Notes: generated by a model from the letters alone, not told the origin. Shown: positions 52,110 to 62,535, numbered from the stretch's first letter. The stretch is 64,000 bases of DNA from Planctomycetota bacterium (GCA_022705325.1 JAKJER010000016.1:1-64000), one strand, 5' to 3'. Numbers and translations: made by a program.

Positions 52110-52802
52110 CTACTGGCGGCAGAGAGTTCGGCCCTCGCTCCAGTGGTGCAGTTGGACGTGCCCGTCCACGAACAACACGTGGGCCAGGCCCAGGTTGGTC
52201 TGCCCGGAGGGCGGGAGGTGGTAGCTGCCCATGGCGTCGCTGGGCGGGACGAACAGGCCGTTGTTGATCCCGCAACTGGCCCGCCCGGAAATCAGCCAGG
52301 TGTTTTCCTCGGTCAGCAGAAGCATGTTGCCCGGCTCGCTCACCTGCGAGACCTTCTCCAGGCCCTGTTCCTTCCAGCCGTCCTCGCGGGCGGCGGTGCT
52401 GATGTTGTAGTTCATGGCGTAGGAGAAGATCGGGACGGTGTCGGCGCATCCGCAGGCCGGGGGCTTGTACACCCGAAGGAAGGTCGGGCAGAGATAGCAC
52501 TCGGGCCTGCGGACATAAGGAAAGAGGTCCCCGCGGACCACCAGTTGGCGGGCCACGTCGTGCCAGTCGTGCGGCCATTCGCTGGTGGACAGCACCCACC
52601 GGCTGCGGTTGCAGAACCGTCCGCCGTTGTCGGCGGCGTAGGTGAGGTGGGCGTTGCCCAACTGGCGGAGGTTGCCCGCGCAGACGTCGAGGTTCACCCG
52701 CTCGTGCATCTTGCCCACCGTCGGGGCCATCATCGCCAGCAGGATGCCGATGATGGCGATGACCACAAGCAGTTCGATCAGCGTAAACCCGCGCAGGCCC
52801 AT
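52110..52802 (-). CDS. Prepilin-type secreted protein 1 (H-X9-DG-like)
   Basis: 230 residues from the ATG at 52802. The N-terminus 'GLRGFTLIELLVVIAIIGILLAMMAP' is a type IV/type II prepilin leader cut between Gly and Phe. The mature part has 'MHERVNLDVCAGNLRQLGNAHLTYAADNGGRF', 'CGCADTVPIFSYAMNYN', and a C-terminal 'HVLFVDGHVQLHHW' like the processing-associated H-X9-DG family. Proteins of this kind are hugely expanded in planctomycetes. A role in surface pseudopili or secretion is assumed. Nearly tail to tail with zinc-ribbon 1, and a paralogue of 52885-53580. Confidence 0.88.
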   Translation of the reverse strand: MGLRGFTLIELLVVIAIIGILLAMMAPTVGKMHERVNLDVCAGNLRQLGNAHLTYAADNGGRFCNRSRWVLSTSEWPHDWHDVARQLVVRGDLFPYVRRPECYLCPTFLRVYKPPACGCADTVPIFSYAMNYNISTAAREDGWKEQGLEKVSQVSEPGNMLLLTEENTWLISGRASCGINNGLFVPPSDAMGSYHLPPSGQTNLGLAHVLFVDGHVQLHHWSEGRTLCRQ

Positions 52803-52884
52803 GCGTTTCTCCGTCCGGGCGGCGGGCCCGGATGATGCCATGATACAGGCAAACGGGCAAACGGCCAATGATGGGAAGGCGTGA

Positions 52885-53580
52885 TTACTGGCGGCAGAGC
52901 TGGGGGCCCTCCCACCAGTGGTGGATGGCCACGTGCCCGTCCACGAACATGGTGTTGGCCCCGCCCTCGTTGACCTGACCCGACGGGGGGAAATGGTAGG
53001 TGCCCATGATGTCCCGCGCGGGGGGCACGAACAGCCCGTTGTTGATCGGATAGCTGCTGCGCCCGGAGATCAGCCAGGAATTCTCCTCGGTCATCAGGAG
53101 CATGTTGGACGGCTCGCTGACGTGAATGACCTTGGTCAGGCCCTGCTGGCACCAGCCGCTGGTGGTCTCGGGCGAGCCGAGATTGTAGTTCATGGCGTAG
53201 GAGAATATCGGCGTGATGTTGGAGCAGCCGCAGCCGGGCGGCCTGTATACCTGGAGAAACGTGGGGCAAAGATAGATGCTCGCCCGGTGGGCGTAGGGGA
53301 ACAGGTCGCCCCGGGTGACCAGTTGCCCGGCTACGTCATGCCAGTCGTGGGGCCAGTTGCCCGTGGATCGCACCCATCCTCCGGGGGTTGCGAAGTTGCC
53401 CTGGTGCTCCCCCGCGAAGGCCAGGTGGGCCAGGTTCAACTGGTGCAGGTTGCTTGCGCAGACGTCGGCGTTCACCCGCTCGTGCATCTTGCCCACCGTC
53501 GGGGCCATCACCGCCAGCAGGATGCCGATGATGGCGATCACTACCAGCAACTCGATCAGCGAGAAGGCGTTTCGGGACAT
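52885..53580 (-). CDS. Prepilin-type secreted protein 2 (paralogue of protein 1)
   Basis: 231 residues from the ATG at 53580 (GGGAG in the upstream 13 nt). Leader 'NAFSLIELLVVIAIIGILLAVMAP' has Ala before the Phe where Gly is usual. The mature part aligns with protein 1 across its length: 'TVGKMHERVNADVCASNLHQLNLAHLAF', 'PPGCGCSNITPIFSYAMNYN', 'LLLMTEENSWLISGRSS'-like segment, and the 'FVDGHVAIHHW' end. This is a recent tandem duplication. Divergent from zinc-ribbon 2 (gap 161 nt). Surface or secretion role inferred. Confidence 0.88.
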   Translation of the reverse strand: MSRNAFSLIELLVVIAIIGILLAVMAPTVGKMHERVNADVCASNLHQLNLAHLAFAGEHQGNFATPGGWVRSTGNWPHDWHDVAGQLVTRGDLFPYAHRASIYLCPTFLQVYRPPGCGCSNITPIFSYAMNYNLGSPETTSGWCQQGLTKVIHVSEPSNMLLMTEENSWLISGRSSYPINNGLFVPPARDIMGTYHFPPSGQVNEGGANTMFVDGHVAIHHWWEGPQLCRQ

Positions 53581-53741
53581 GACAGCGTCTCCCGGCCCTG
53601 CGGCCCGGGTCGTCCGGGCATTGATCTGTCGTACGCAGTAAGCATAGGCGCCGGCACCGGGTCGTGCAAGGGTTTCGAGCAAAACCGGTAGACATCCGCC
53701 TCGCCCGGATGGCATACTGGAAGCGATAGCGAAGGTCCCGC

Positions 53742-54173
53742 ATGGAGCTTATGGGAAACCGAAACGTACTGGTGGGGGTGATCGGCGCCGTCGCCGTCGT
53801 CTGTGTGGGCGCCGGCGTCTTCAGCGTGACCCGGGTGGTCTCGCCTCCCAGGGCGCCCGAGGCGGTCGAGCCGTCGTACGAGTTCCTGTGCGAGAAATGC
53901 CAGGCCGTATTCTCGCTGCGCCAAAGCCAGATCCCCTCCGAGGTCTACGAGGCGATCACGACCGCCAGGCCGGCCGCGATGGATTGCCCCCGGTGCGGCG
54001 CCCACTCGTCGGCCTACCCGCCCACGCGGTGCCCCAAGTGCGGCAAGCCCTACATCAGCAATTTCAGCAAGGGGATCATCCCGCAGCCCGGCAGCCGGCA
54101 GCGCGAGGTCTGCCCCCACTGCGGAACGGACCCCTACATCTGGCACCGTCAGCACGTCAAACCGGAGGTGTAG
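53742..54173 (+). CDS. Membrane-anchored double zinc-ribbon protein 2 (paralogue of protein 1)
   Basis: 143 residues. N-terminal membrane span (VLVGVIGAVAVVCVGAGVFSV, about 9-29) and four CxxC knuckles: CEKC, CPRC, CPKC, CPHC, with the same order and spacing style as the protein at 51686. The stop is 12 nt from that of prepilin 3, tail to tail, so the zinc-ribbon/prepilin pairing repeats. An ATG at 53751 is an alternative start. No catalytic motif; the role may be in handling or anchoring prepilins, which is inference from context. Confidence 0.82.
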   Translation: MELMGNRNVLVGVIGAVAVVCVGAGVFSVTRVVSPPRAPEAVEPSYEFLCEKCQAVFSLRQSQIPSEVYEAITTARPAAMDCPRCGAHSSAYPPTRCPKCGKPYISNFSKGIIPQPGSRQREVCPHCGTDPYIWHRQHVKPEV

Positions 54174-54185
54174 GTCCCTGACGGG

Positions 54186-54968
54186 CTACAGCCCCGAGTC
54201 GGCCGCCTTCACCGGGTCGTTGTACCACTTCTGGCAGACCACGTAAGGCGTCTGGGTGGTGACCACCGGCGAGACGTGCCCGTCGACGAACACGACGTTT
54301 CCCTTGCCTTCGATCTGCTGATCGATAGGGCCGGGACCTGGGTAGTGAAACTGGGCGATGGTGTCGCGGTTGGGCCAGTCCGAGCAGCACATGTGAGCGT
54401 CGTTGACGGTGAATTGGCTGTACCAGACCCCATTGGCTTGCACCTTCCATGTCGCCTCTTCCGAGAGCAGCATCAGCCGGGCGGGGTCAATCACATCACT
54501 CAGCTTGTCGAGGGAGTATCCGTTTCCCCAGGGGCTGCCGCCGGGCCAGCCGTCCGTACGTATTTCCCAAGTCGTGGCCGAGGTCCAGTACTTGTGCGTA
54601 TTGCAGAAGCTGTGCTGCATGACGTAGCTGCGGACGGCATTGGATGCGCAGACGGTCTTGAAGGTCGGACAAAGAAAGAACTGAGCATTATTGACATACG
54701 AGTAGACAAGGCTGCGATCCGGGTTGGTCAAAAGACTGAGATCGTTGTAGTTCCCGTCCACCCAGTCCCGAAACGGCATGAACCGTGTGTGCCAATCCGC
54801 CCAGTACTGCGCGTTGGCCGTGCCCAGGTGGTAGAGGTTGGACTGGCAGATGTCCATCTCGGTCCGCATCAGGAGCATGCGCGAAGTGGGGGCCATGATC
54901 ATCAGCAGGATGGCAATGATCGAGATCACCACCAGCAACTCGACCAATGTGAACGCAGGCCGTCTCAT
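54186..54968 (-). CDS. Prepilin-type secreted protein 3
   Basis: 260 residues from the ATG at 54968 (AGGAGA upstream). Leader 'RPAFTLVELLVVISIIAILLMIMAP' with Ala before Phe. Mature part: 'MEMDICQSNLYHLGTANAQYWADWHTRFM'-type helix, several Cys, and a C-terminal 'NVVFVDGHVSPVV' tag. More diverged than prepilins 1 and 2 but of the same build. Tail to tail with zinc-ribbon 2. Confidence 0.87.
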   Translation of the reverse strand: MRRPAFTLVELLVVISIIAILLMIMAPTSRMLLMRTEMDICQSNLYHLGTANAQYWADWHTRFMPFRDWVDGNYNDLSLLTNPDRSLVYSYVNNAQFFLCPTFKTVCASNAVRSYVMQHSFCNTHKYWTSATTWEIRTDGWPGGSPWGNGYSLDKLSDVIDPARLMLLSEEATWKVQANGVWYSQFTVNDAHMCCSDWPNRDTIAQFHYPGPGPIDQQIEGKGNVVFVDGHVSPVVTTQTPYVVCQKWYNDPVKAADSGL

Positions 54969-55112
54969 GCAACAGTCTCCTGATGGACGTGCCATCCTGC
55001 CGCGCGGGCGATCCACCCGCCGGACCGGAATCTATTATACGGACCGGGGCGGAAAGCGGAAAGCTCCTGCGGGAAATCCCCGATGTCGCCAGGGAGGGTT
55101 GTTTGCGGCGCC

Positions 55113-55559
55113 CTATCCCGCGGGCTCGAGCAGGGCAAACCCGCTCTTGGGGTCGTGCCGCCGTCTGGCCGGGCAGTCCAGCAGCTCGTACAGGACCGCC
55201 TCGCCCACCAGCCACGTCCGCACGCCCGGACGCAGGCAGCCCGTCAGCGTCTGGCCCGACCGCCCCAGGGCCCCGTGAATGTGCAGGATGCTCGGGCCGT
55301 CCTCGCCCGGGACCAGCAGGCCCACCGCGGCCACCTCGTGCGCTCCGTCCACGGGCAGGAGCATGGGATCAGGCGGCCTGGCCTGTGAGTCGCGCGGCCC
55401 CACCACCACCTGCCCACCGCCCACTCCGCCGATCAGCAACACCACGCCCGCCGTCACCCCCTGCTCGGCGGCAAACCGCTCGATGCACTCCGGCACGACG
55501 TCGCCGTCTTCGAGGCGAATCACGAACACGCGTCCAAGCCTGCCTTCTGATGCTTTCAT
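55113..55559 (-). CDS. PPC/DUF296 domain protein (PCC-type)
   Basis: 148 residues from the ATG at 55559 (GAGAGG 6 nt before). The single PPC fold is seen: 'VFVIRLEDGDVVPECIERFAAEQGVTAGVVLLIGGVGGGQVVVG', then 'HEVAAVGLLV', and 'PSILHIHGALGRSGQTLTGCLRPGVRTWLVGEAVLYEL'. Bacterial PCC proteins are trimers of unknown function; in plants the domain is fused to AT-hooks. The His-rich HIHG may bind a ligand or metal. Cytosolic. A frame running further upstream goes across the tRNA-Arg gene and is not used. Confidence 0.85.
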   Translation of the reverse strand: MKASEGRLGRVFVIRLEDGDVVPECIERFAAEQGVTAGVVLLIGGVGGGQVVVGPRDSQARPPDPMLLPVDGAHEVAAVGLLVPGEDGPSILHIHGALGRSGQTLTGCLRPGVRTWLVGEAVLYELLDCPARRRHDPKSGFALLEPAG

Positions 55560-55778
55560 ACGATCCTCTCGACATTGGCCCCTCTGGGGCGTGGGGAACC
55601 TATGGGGCTGCCGGTTCCGGGCAACCTGACGCAGGAGACCAGAAACCGTCGCCGACTGCAAGCCCCGCCCGGGCAGCCAGCCCGACCGGCCTCGCGCAAC
55701 GAGAACGATCCGAAGCGGAAAATGCCTTCGACAAGGGCTTGCAAAACTGCGGAGTGGGCGGTATCTTAACGAGTCTGC

Positions 55779-55852
<74 letters not shown>

Positions 55853-55858
55853 GTCGTG

Positions 55859-55895
55859 CGAAGGCCCGAGACCCTTTGGCGGTCGTGGGCCTTCG
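55859..55895 (+). terminator. Hairpin after tRNA-Arg
   Basis: CGAAGGCCC (55859-55867) pairs with GGGCCTTCG (55887-55895). Only a weak T tail follows, so a terminator is probable but not certain. Confidence 0.5.
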
Positions 55896-56040
55896 GCGTT
55901 CCGGGGGGGGCGCCCGTTGGGTCAAATCGGGCCGCCGTCAAAGTCCTCCCATGGAAATGGACGATAAGAACGTGTGAACGATACGTTCCACTTGGACCGT
56001 TCATGCGTCAGCGGACCCGCAGGGCCTGGGAAGATGAAAG

Positions 56041-56379
56041 ATGTCGGTGGAAACGGACTTCGACGCCGCGACGGCGGCGCAGTTGCGAGATGAACTGGAG
56101 CGGTTCGGGCATCTGTGCCGCTATGATCCCGCACTCCGCAAGATCGTCTACCGCTGCGAGGCGGACGCCCTTCACGTCTACATGACGCTCCAGGTCGAGG
56201 AGATGGAGCGGCACAAGTGGATCGAATCGGAAAAGGCCCGCCGCGATCTGCGGGACGGGTCGCTGGCGGAGTGGGTGGCCAGGCACTCGGCCGCCTTCTC
56301 CCGGCAGTGGAAGAAGACACACACGTTCGTCCCGGCCGGGCAGGCCCGGCCGCCCGGCAAGCCGGCCCGCGCGGTCTGA
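56041..56379 (+). CDS. Hypothetical protein, small, helical
   Basis: 112 residues. No signal peptide or membrane segment. 'AATAAQLRDELERFGHLCRYDPALRKIVYRCEADALHVYMTLQVEEMERHKWIESEKARRDL' suggests an alpha/beta/alpha domain with a basic C-terminus (GKPARAV). GGAAGATGAAAG lies before the start. Not a family I recognise. Convergent with the HzsA-like gene, with a bidirectional terminator between them. Confidence 0.6.
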   Translation: MSVETDFDAATAAQLRDELERFGHLCRYDPALRKIVYRCEADALHVYMTLQVEEMERHKWIESEKARRDLRDGSLAEWVARHSAAFSRQWKKTHTFVPAGQARPPGKPARAV

Positions 56380-56419
56380 GGCGGGGAGAGCCCCGGCCTC
56401 GACATCGGGTATAGAACAC

Positions 56420-56460
56420 AGGACGCAAAGGACAGGCTGTCCGCTTGTCCCTTGCGTCCT
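56420..56460. terminator. Bidirectional terminator between convergent genes
   Basis: AGGACGCAAAGGACA (56420-56434) and TGTCCCTTGCGTCCT (56446-56460) form a 15-bp stem with one mismatch and an 11-nt loop. Short T/A-rich flanks exist on both sides. Confidence 0.7.
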
Positions 56461-56483
56461 TCGTTGTTCCCTGGGGGCTTGTT

Positions 56484-59400
56484 CTACTGTTCCACCACCA
56501 CGCGGAACCCGACGTTGTAGACCTTCTGCCAGCGGGGGAAGGCCAGGCGATAGGAGGAGGTGGAGCGGTGCTGGCGGTCGCGCCAGGACCCGCCGCGGAT
56601 GACCCGCTTCTCGGGGCTGTCGCCGTTGCGTCCGTCGGCGTCGTTGTAGGGATAGGGCATCCAGGCCGAGCGGGTCCACTCGGCTACGTTGCCGTGCATG
56701 TCGTGCAGGCCCCAGGCGTTGGGGGCGTAGGAAGCGACCTTGGCCAAGTGCAGCACGCCGTCGTTGAAGCGGATGTCCTTGGGGATGAAGTCGACGTCCT
56801 TGCCGGGGTTCTTGATGGGCTTGGGGTCCACGCCGCTGACGGCGCATTCCTTCATCTTCACGTCGGCCAGGTTGGCCAGCGTGGAGAAGTCGGTGTTGAA
56901 GTCGCCGAAGGACAGGGGCGTGTCGGTGCCCGCGCGGCAGGCCCATTCCCACTGGGCCTCGGTGGGCAGCGTGACCTTCTTGCCCGTCTTGGCCGACAGC
57001 CACTTGCAGAACGCCATCGCCTCGTCCCAGGTGACGCGAATGACGGGGAAGTCCTCGTCGGCGTCCATCACGTAGCCGCGGTTGACCTGGTCCTTGTAGT
57101 GGCGGTCATAGATGCCGTTCTGGTGCGTCGGGTCAAACTGCCGGTACTGCTTGAGGGTGACCTCGCTGGCACCGATCCAGTAGGGCTTCTCGATCTTGAC
57201 GGGCGTCACGGGCCGCTCCCAGGCGGTTTCGCTGCTGGAGCCCATGGGGAACTGCCCAGCCGGGATGCGGGCCAGCCGGAGCGCGACCTGGTTGCCCATG
57301 TCGAGGGTCATCAGCCCGCCCTGGCCTTGTGCCTGCTTGGCCTGCTCCTTGGTCATGGGCCAGCCGGGGACCTTCGGCGCCGCCGGCGGGGCGGACTCGG
57401 CCGGCGGCGGGACGAACTTCTCGGTCCGCTCATAGGGGTTGACGATGACCTCGGGGTCGTCCTGGACGTTGGCGTACAGGCGGGCGAGCTCTTTGCGGCG
57501 GTCGACGAAGTTGGGCTTGGCCCCGCGTTCGGTCCAGGTGCCCAGGGCGGGAACGTTCAGATCGATCCAGGTGATCAGGCGGTCCCAGGCCTCGGCGTCG
57601 AGCTTGACGTTGTGGTGGCCCTTGGACAGCATCTGAACCAGCTCGCTGGTATCGGCGTGGAACTCCAGCGGGGTCAGCAGGTGATAGTCGCCCTCGGGCC
57701 CGTTTCGCCGCACGTAGGGGTGCAGGGCCATGTACGACTTGTAGTACCGCCCATGCTTGCCGGTGTCGGCGAAGTCGGGCAGATCCTTGCGGCCGGAGCG
57801 CTCCTGCCCGTCATGGCAGCCGACACAGTACTTGTCCAGCACGGGCTGGACCTCGCGGATGAAGCTGAATCCGCGGGCCGGGCCGCGCCAAGGCGCGATG
57901 CCCTGGGGGAGCTTCTTGGCGGCGATGGCGTTGTAGTTGGGGCTGGTGACGTTCTGGTCCTCGTGGCAGCCCACGCAGGAGACAACCTCGCCGGGCATGC
58001 CCACGGTCCAGCTCCGCATGAGTTGAAGGGCCTTGCCCTCCGCGTCGATGGGCTGGAAGGCCACCGGGGTGTTGGCGGGAATGCGGAACATGACCGACCC
58101 GTCGGCCTCCAGCGGCACCGTGCCCAGGATGATGTGGGCGTCCCAGGGTCCTTCCATGCCCAGGTCGTAGTGTCCGCCGACGTTGCGCAGCGAGTACTCG
58201 TACTTGTAAACCCGCAAGGCCTTGACCTTGCCGCGGGGTACGTCCTTCAGGCCCGGCCCGGCATAGATGTCCGTCATGTACATGAAGGCATCCTTGAGCT
58301 TCGGGTCGACCTTGTCGGCCACGATGAACGGCTTGGGCGTCTTGCGAACGGGTACGGGCTCGTACAGCGAATAGCCCGCAACGTCCTTCAGCAGCACCAG
58401 GTTGTCGAAGACGTCGACCAGGTAGATGCCCCATCGCCCGTTGCCCGCCGGCAGCATCGAGGCCAGGTGGTACTTCTCGCTCAGCGGATAGGGATGGAGG
58501 AACTTCGGCCAGGAGCCGTCGACGAGCGTGTCCTTGGTGATGGCCTCGACCTTCTTGCCGTATCCGGGGATGCGCTGGACGGCGCCATCCGCCTCGAAGC
58601 GGCCCATTCCGGCGTCGAAGAGCACCAGTTCGCCCATGCGACGCACGCCGTGGTGCCCGGTGACGATCCCGACGAACTTGGTGTTGCTGCCGGGAACGGG
58701 ACGGGCGTAGAAGAGCGAGTTGGGCCAATAGCTGTTGGACCCGTAGAAGGCCTTCTGGTCCGTGCCGTCGGGGTTCATGTGGAACAGCACCCGGCTGAAG
58801 TAGTGGGCCGAGTCGGTGTACTCCCAGCGGAGGAAGAGGACCCGTCCGTTGTCCATCATGACGGGGCACCAGTCGTTGTCCTGCTCGAAGCAGAGGCGGC
58901 GGATGTTCTTGCCGTTGGCATCCATCACGTGGAGGTTGGCCACGTAGTCGCTGCCGCTGACGCAGGGCACGCCCTGGTAGCCGCTGGTGGAGTCGCAGAT
59001 GATCTTGCCGCTGGGCAGATAGACGGGGTCGTAGTAGTCGATGTCGGCGTGCTCGTCCGGCGAGACCTGGCGGTAGCCCGTGCCGTCGACCTTGACCTCG
59101 CCGACGGCCCACGCGCCGTTCTTGCCGATGGTGGAGAAGAGCATGCGGTCGGCGTCGAAGTGCAGGTCCACGTCGCCGACGAACTCGCCCTTTTCCGGCT
59201 TGTAGACGGTCTTGACCTCGCCGTCGTTCAACGGGGAGAGGATGGCGATCTCGTTGTCGTAGCCGTTCTTCTTGAGGCTGCTGTTGCCCTGCCAGTTGGC
59301 GGGCAGTCCGCCGCCCGAGCCGCTGCGCCGGACCAGCAGGATCTTGTCGAAGTCAATCAGCGGGTTGGCCAGCAGGGCTTCCTTCTGGAGGGCGGCGAAC

Positions 59401-60143
59401 TCGTCCTGCCCCTGGCCCGAGGCGAGTTTGGGCTCCAGGGCGGCCAACCGCTTGAGAAAGTCGGCGCCCTTGGGGTAGCGCGGGCCGAAGGTGGCCATCA
59501 GGTCCTGGACGGCCAGGCGCAGGGACGCGGGCGTTCCGAACGACGAGCCGCCCTCTCCGGCGGGCTTGCCGGCGCTCTTCTGGTCGCGCCGGGCCACCTT
59601 CTTGTTACGGGGCTTGTCAGCCCCGGGCTTGATGGCGGCCAGCACCTCGCCCTTGCCCGGCGACAGGGCCACGGTGATGGCGCCGCCCCCGGCCTTGCCG
59701 ATCGCGCCCTGGGCGACGACCTTGCGGGCGTCGTCCAGCACCTGGACGACGGCGCGGTCCAGGCGGTTCTCGTAGTTGTCGCGGTTCCACAGGACGATCT
59801 TCTCGATCGCCTTGAGTTCGCCCAGGTTCACCTCCCAGGCGGGCTCGGAGACGCCTTCGACGGTGTGGGTGATGGTGCCGCGGCTCCACTCGCCGTCGGT
59901 CTTGCCGTCGACCGCCCGGGCGGGATCCCCGCCGTGGTCGGTGCTGGTCTGAACGGCAGGGCACTTGAGGGCGACGTTCGCGCCGCGGCTGAACACCTGT
60001 ACCTCGGCCAGCGACAGTGTCCGGTCGTCGCCGGGCAGCGTCACGCGAACGTATCGCCCCATCACCGGTGCCGCCGTGGCGGCCGACAAAGACAGCGCCA
60101 GCGCTGCCAGCAGCAATGCCGTCATCCAATGGCTGTGTTTCAC
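56484..60143 (-). CDS. HzsA-like fusion: discoidin domain, hydrazine-synthase-alpha-like propeller, two c-heme motifs, SUMF1-like domain
   Basis: 1219 residues. The start is GTG at 60143, chosen because AGGAG lies 7 nt upstream and a signal peptide follows at once (WMTALLLAALALSLSAATAA). Domains: discoidin-like about 27-165 ('GRYVRVTLPGDDRTLSLAEVQVFSRGANVAL'); a long propeller part about 270-700 with 'YDPVYLPSGKIICDSTSGYQGVPCVSG' and 'RVLFLRWEYTDSAHYF', as in HzsA-related proteins; two CVGCH c-heme motifs at about 723 and 773; and a SUMF1/FGE-like domain about 945-1215 ('IPAGQFPMGSSSETAWERP', 'GNVAEWTRSAW', 'RVIRGGSWRD'). The FGE catalytic cysteines are missing (RDRQHRSTSSYR instead). Periplasmic. 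A redox role is likely; hydrazine synthesis is not claimed. Stands alone beside the 16S gene. Confidence 0.85.
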   Translation of the reverse strand: MKHSHWMTALLLAALALSLSAATAAPVMGRYVRVTLPGDDRTLSLAEVQVFSRGANVALKCPAVQTSTDHGGDPARAVDGKTDGEWSRGTITHTVEGVSEPAWEVNLGELKAIEKIVLWNRDNYENRLDRAVVQVLDDARKVVAQGAIGKAGGGAITVALSPGKGEVLAAIKPGADKPRNKKVARRDQKSAGKPAGEGGSSFGTPASLRLAVQDLMATFGPRYPKGADFLKRLAALEPKLASGQGQDEFAALQKEALLANPLIDFDKILLVRRSGSGGGLPANWQGNSSLKKNGYDNEIAILSPLNDGEVKTVYKPEKGEFVGDVDLHFDADRMLFSTIGKNGAWAVGEVKVDGTGYRQVSPDEHADIDYYDPVYLPSGKIICDSTSGYQGVPCVSGSDYVANLHVMDANGKNIRRLCFEQDNDWCPVMMDNGRVLFLRWEYTDSAHYFSRVLFHMNPDGTDQKAFYGSNSYWPNSLFYARPVPGSNTKFVGIVTGHHGVRRMGELVLFDAGMGRFEADGAVQRIPGYGKKVEAITKDTLVDGSWPKFLHPYPLSEKYHLASMLPAGNGRWGIYLVDVFDNLVLLKDVAGYSLYEPVPVRKTPKPFIVADKVDPKLKDAFMYMTDIYAGPGLKDVPRGKVKALRVYKYEYSLRNVGGHYDLGMEGPWDAHIILGTVPLEADGSVMFRIPANTPVAFQPIDAEGKALQLMRSWTVGMPGEVVSCVGCHEDQNVTSPNYNAIAAKKLPQGIAPWRGPARGFSFIREVQPVLDKYCVGCHDGQERSGRKDLPDFADTGKHGRYYKSYMALHPYVRRNGPEGDYHLLTPLEFHADTSELVQMLSKGHHNVKLDAEAWDRLITWIDLNVPALGTWTERGAKPNFVDRRKELARLYANVQDDPEVIVNPYERTEKFVPPPAESAPPAAPKVPGWPMTKEQAKQAQGQGGLMTLDMGNQVALRLARIPAGQFPMGSSSETAWERPVTPVKIEKPYWIGASEVTLKQYRQFDPTHQNGIYDRHYKDQVNRGYVMDADEDFPVIRVTWDEAMAFCKWLSAKTGKKVTLPTEAQWEWACRAGTDTPLSFGDFNTDFSTLANLADVKMKECAVSGVDPKPIKNPGKDVDFIPKDIRFNDGVLHLAKVASYAPNAWGLHDMHGNVAEWTRSAWMPYPYNDADGRNGDSPEKRVIRGGSWRDRQHRSTSSYRLAFPRWQKVYNVGFRVVVEQ

Positions 60144-60388
60144 GAACGAACTCCTGTTATGCAATGCGGAATGTCCCAACGCCCGGTCCGCCGGCTGAAC
60201 CGCGGAGTGGCTTGCGTGTTCCAGCCTGGCCGGTGTAATTCCGAAATCATACCACATCTCGGGAGAAAACGCCAGACCAGAGCGTCAGATTGCCGACTCG
60301 CGCACGGTTGTCTCGCCGCCCGCCGTGAAGGAAGCCCTGGCGAAGGCCTGCGGCGTCCGGGGGCGGGGGGCTGCGCCATGGGCGCAAA

Positions 60389-60423
60389 GAAAGACCCCCG
60401 GACCTGGGGCCCAGGGGTCTTTC
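60389..60423 (-). terminator. Terminator downstream of 16S rRNA
   Basis: GAAAGACCCC (60389-60398) and GGGGTCTTTC (60414-60423) with a partly self-paired loop; TTTGCG follows on the minus strand. It closes the 16S transcript before the HzsA-like gene. The other bases of 60144-60598 show no gene. Confidence 0.6.
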
Positions 60424-60595
60424 CGTATAAGTTCACAGTGTAGGCCGTCGTTGGCTGCACGTTGCCGTGCGGCTGTCCCTTGCGGGACGAGGCTGTGCTG
60501 ACTCTCCATGCCGTGCGGATCTCTCCGCGTGGCAGGGGGTTGAAGGTCCGTACACCGGACCCTAGATCCCTGCCGTCGGCATCTAGATAATCCTC

Positions 60596-62156
<1,561 letters not shown>

Positions 62157-62500
62157 TTATGGGTGATCCGCCCCCAGCAGCGGGGACGGCTCGAATTCAA
62201 TGAAGCTTTGAACTCTGGTTGGCCGGGTCTATTTGGGGGCGACCCGGCCGGCCCGACGAATCCCGGCTAGGAGATTCGTCGAGGGCTTAAACTCAAAATC
62301 CTTTGCTGTCAGTCACGAGGATTTTGAGCCGACCACCCTCGCAAGAGAGGCGGTCTGTTCTTATTTCCCCGCCCGGACCAGACGTGACATCCAGCCCGAT
62401 CGGGTACACATCCTCGTGACGGCTACACTGTTCACTTGTCAAAGAGCTTGTTTGCTGCTTCCAGGCCTTGCAGTGCCTCATCGCTCCGCAAGTGCCGAGA
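62157..62500 (-). ncRNA. 16S rRNA leader with boxA and hairpins
   Basis: Transcribed leader of about 340 nt. boxA-like GCTCTTTGACAA is at 62436-62447 (minus), the antitermination signal of rRNA operons. Perfect stems: CTCAAAATCCT/AGGATTTTGAG (62292-62302 with 62318-62328), GACGAATC/GATTCGTC (62255-62262 with 62273-62280), GGCCGGGTC/GACCCGGCC (62221-62229 with 62241-62249). These may be processing or folding stems. No protein gene is supported in 62157-63050. Confidence 0.6.
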
Positions 62501-62506
62501 CCCACA

Positions 62507-62535
62507 ACTTTACTTCCCGCTCGCTTCCTCGTCAA
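62507..62535 (-). promoter_or_regulatory. rRNA promoter P2
   Basis: Minus-strand -35 TTGACG (62530-62535) and -10 TAAAGT (62507-62512), 17 nt apart. Start near 62500, about 53 nt before boxA. Confidence 0.65.

Noticed and set aside
56484..60143. Annotation as a true hydrazine synthase (anammox)
   Set aside because: Only the alpha-like part is here. No beta or gamma subunits or hydrazine dehydrogenase, and the fusion with discoidin and SUMF1-like domains argues for another role.
56445..60443. 1332-codon plus frame opposite the HzsA-like gene
   Set aside because: Shadow. The minus frame has hemes, propeller and SUMF1-like motifs.
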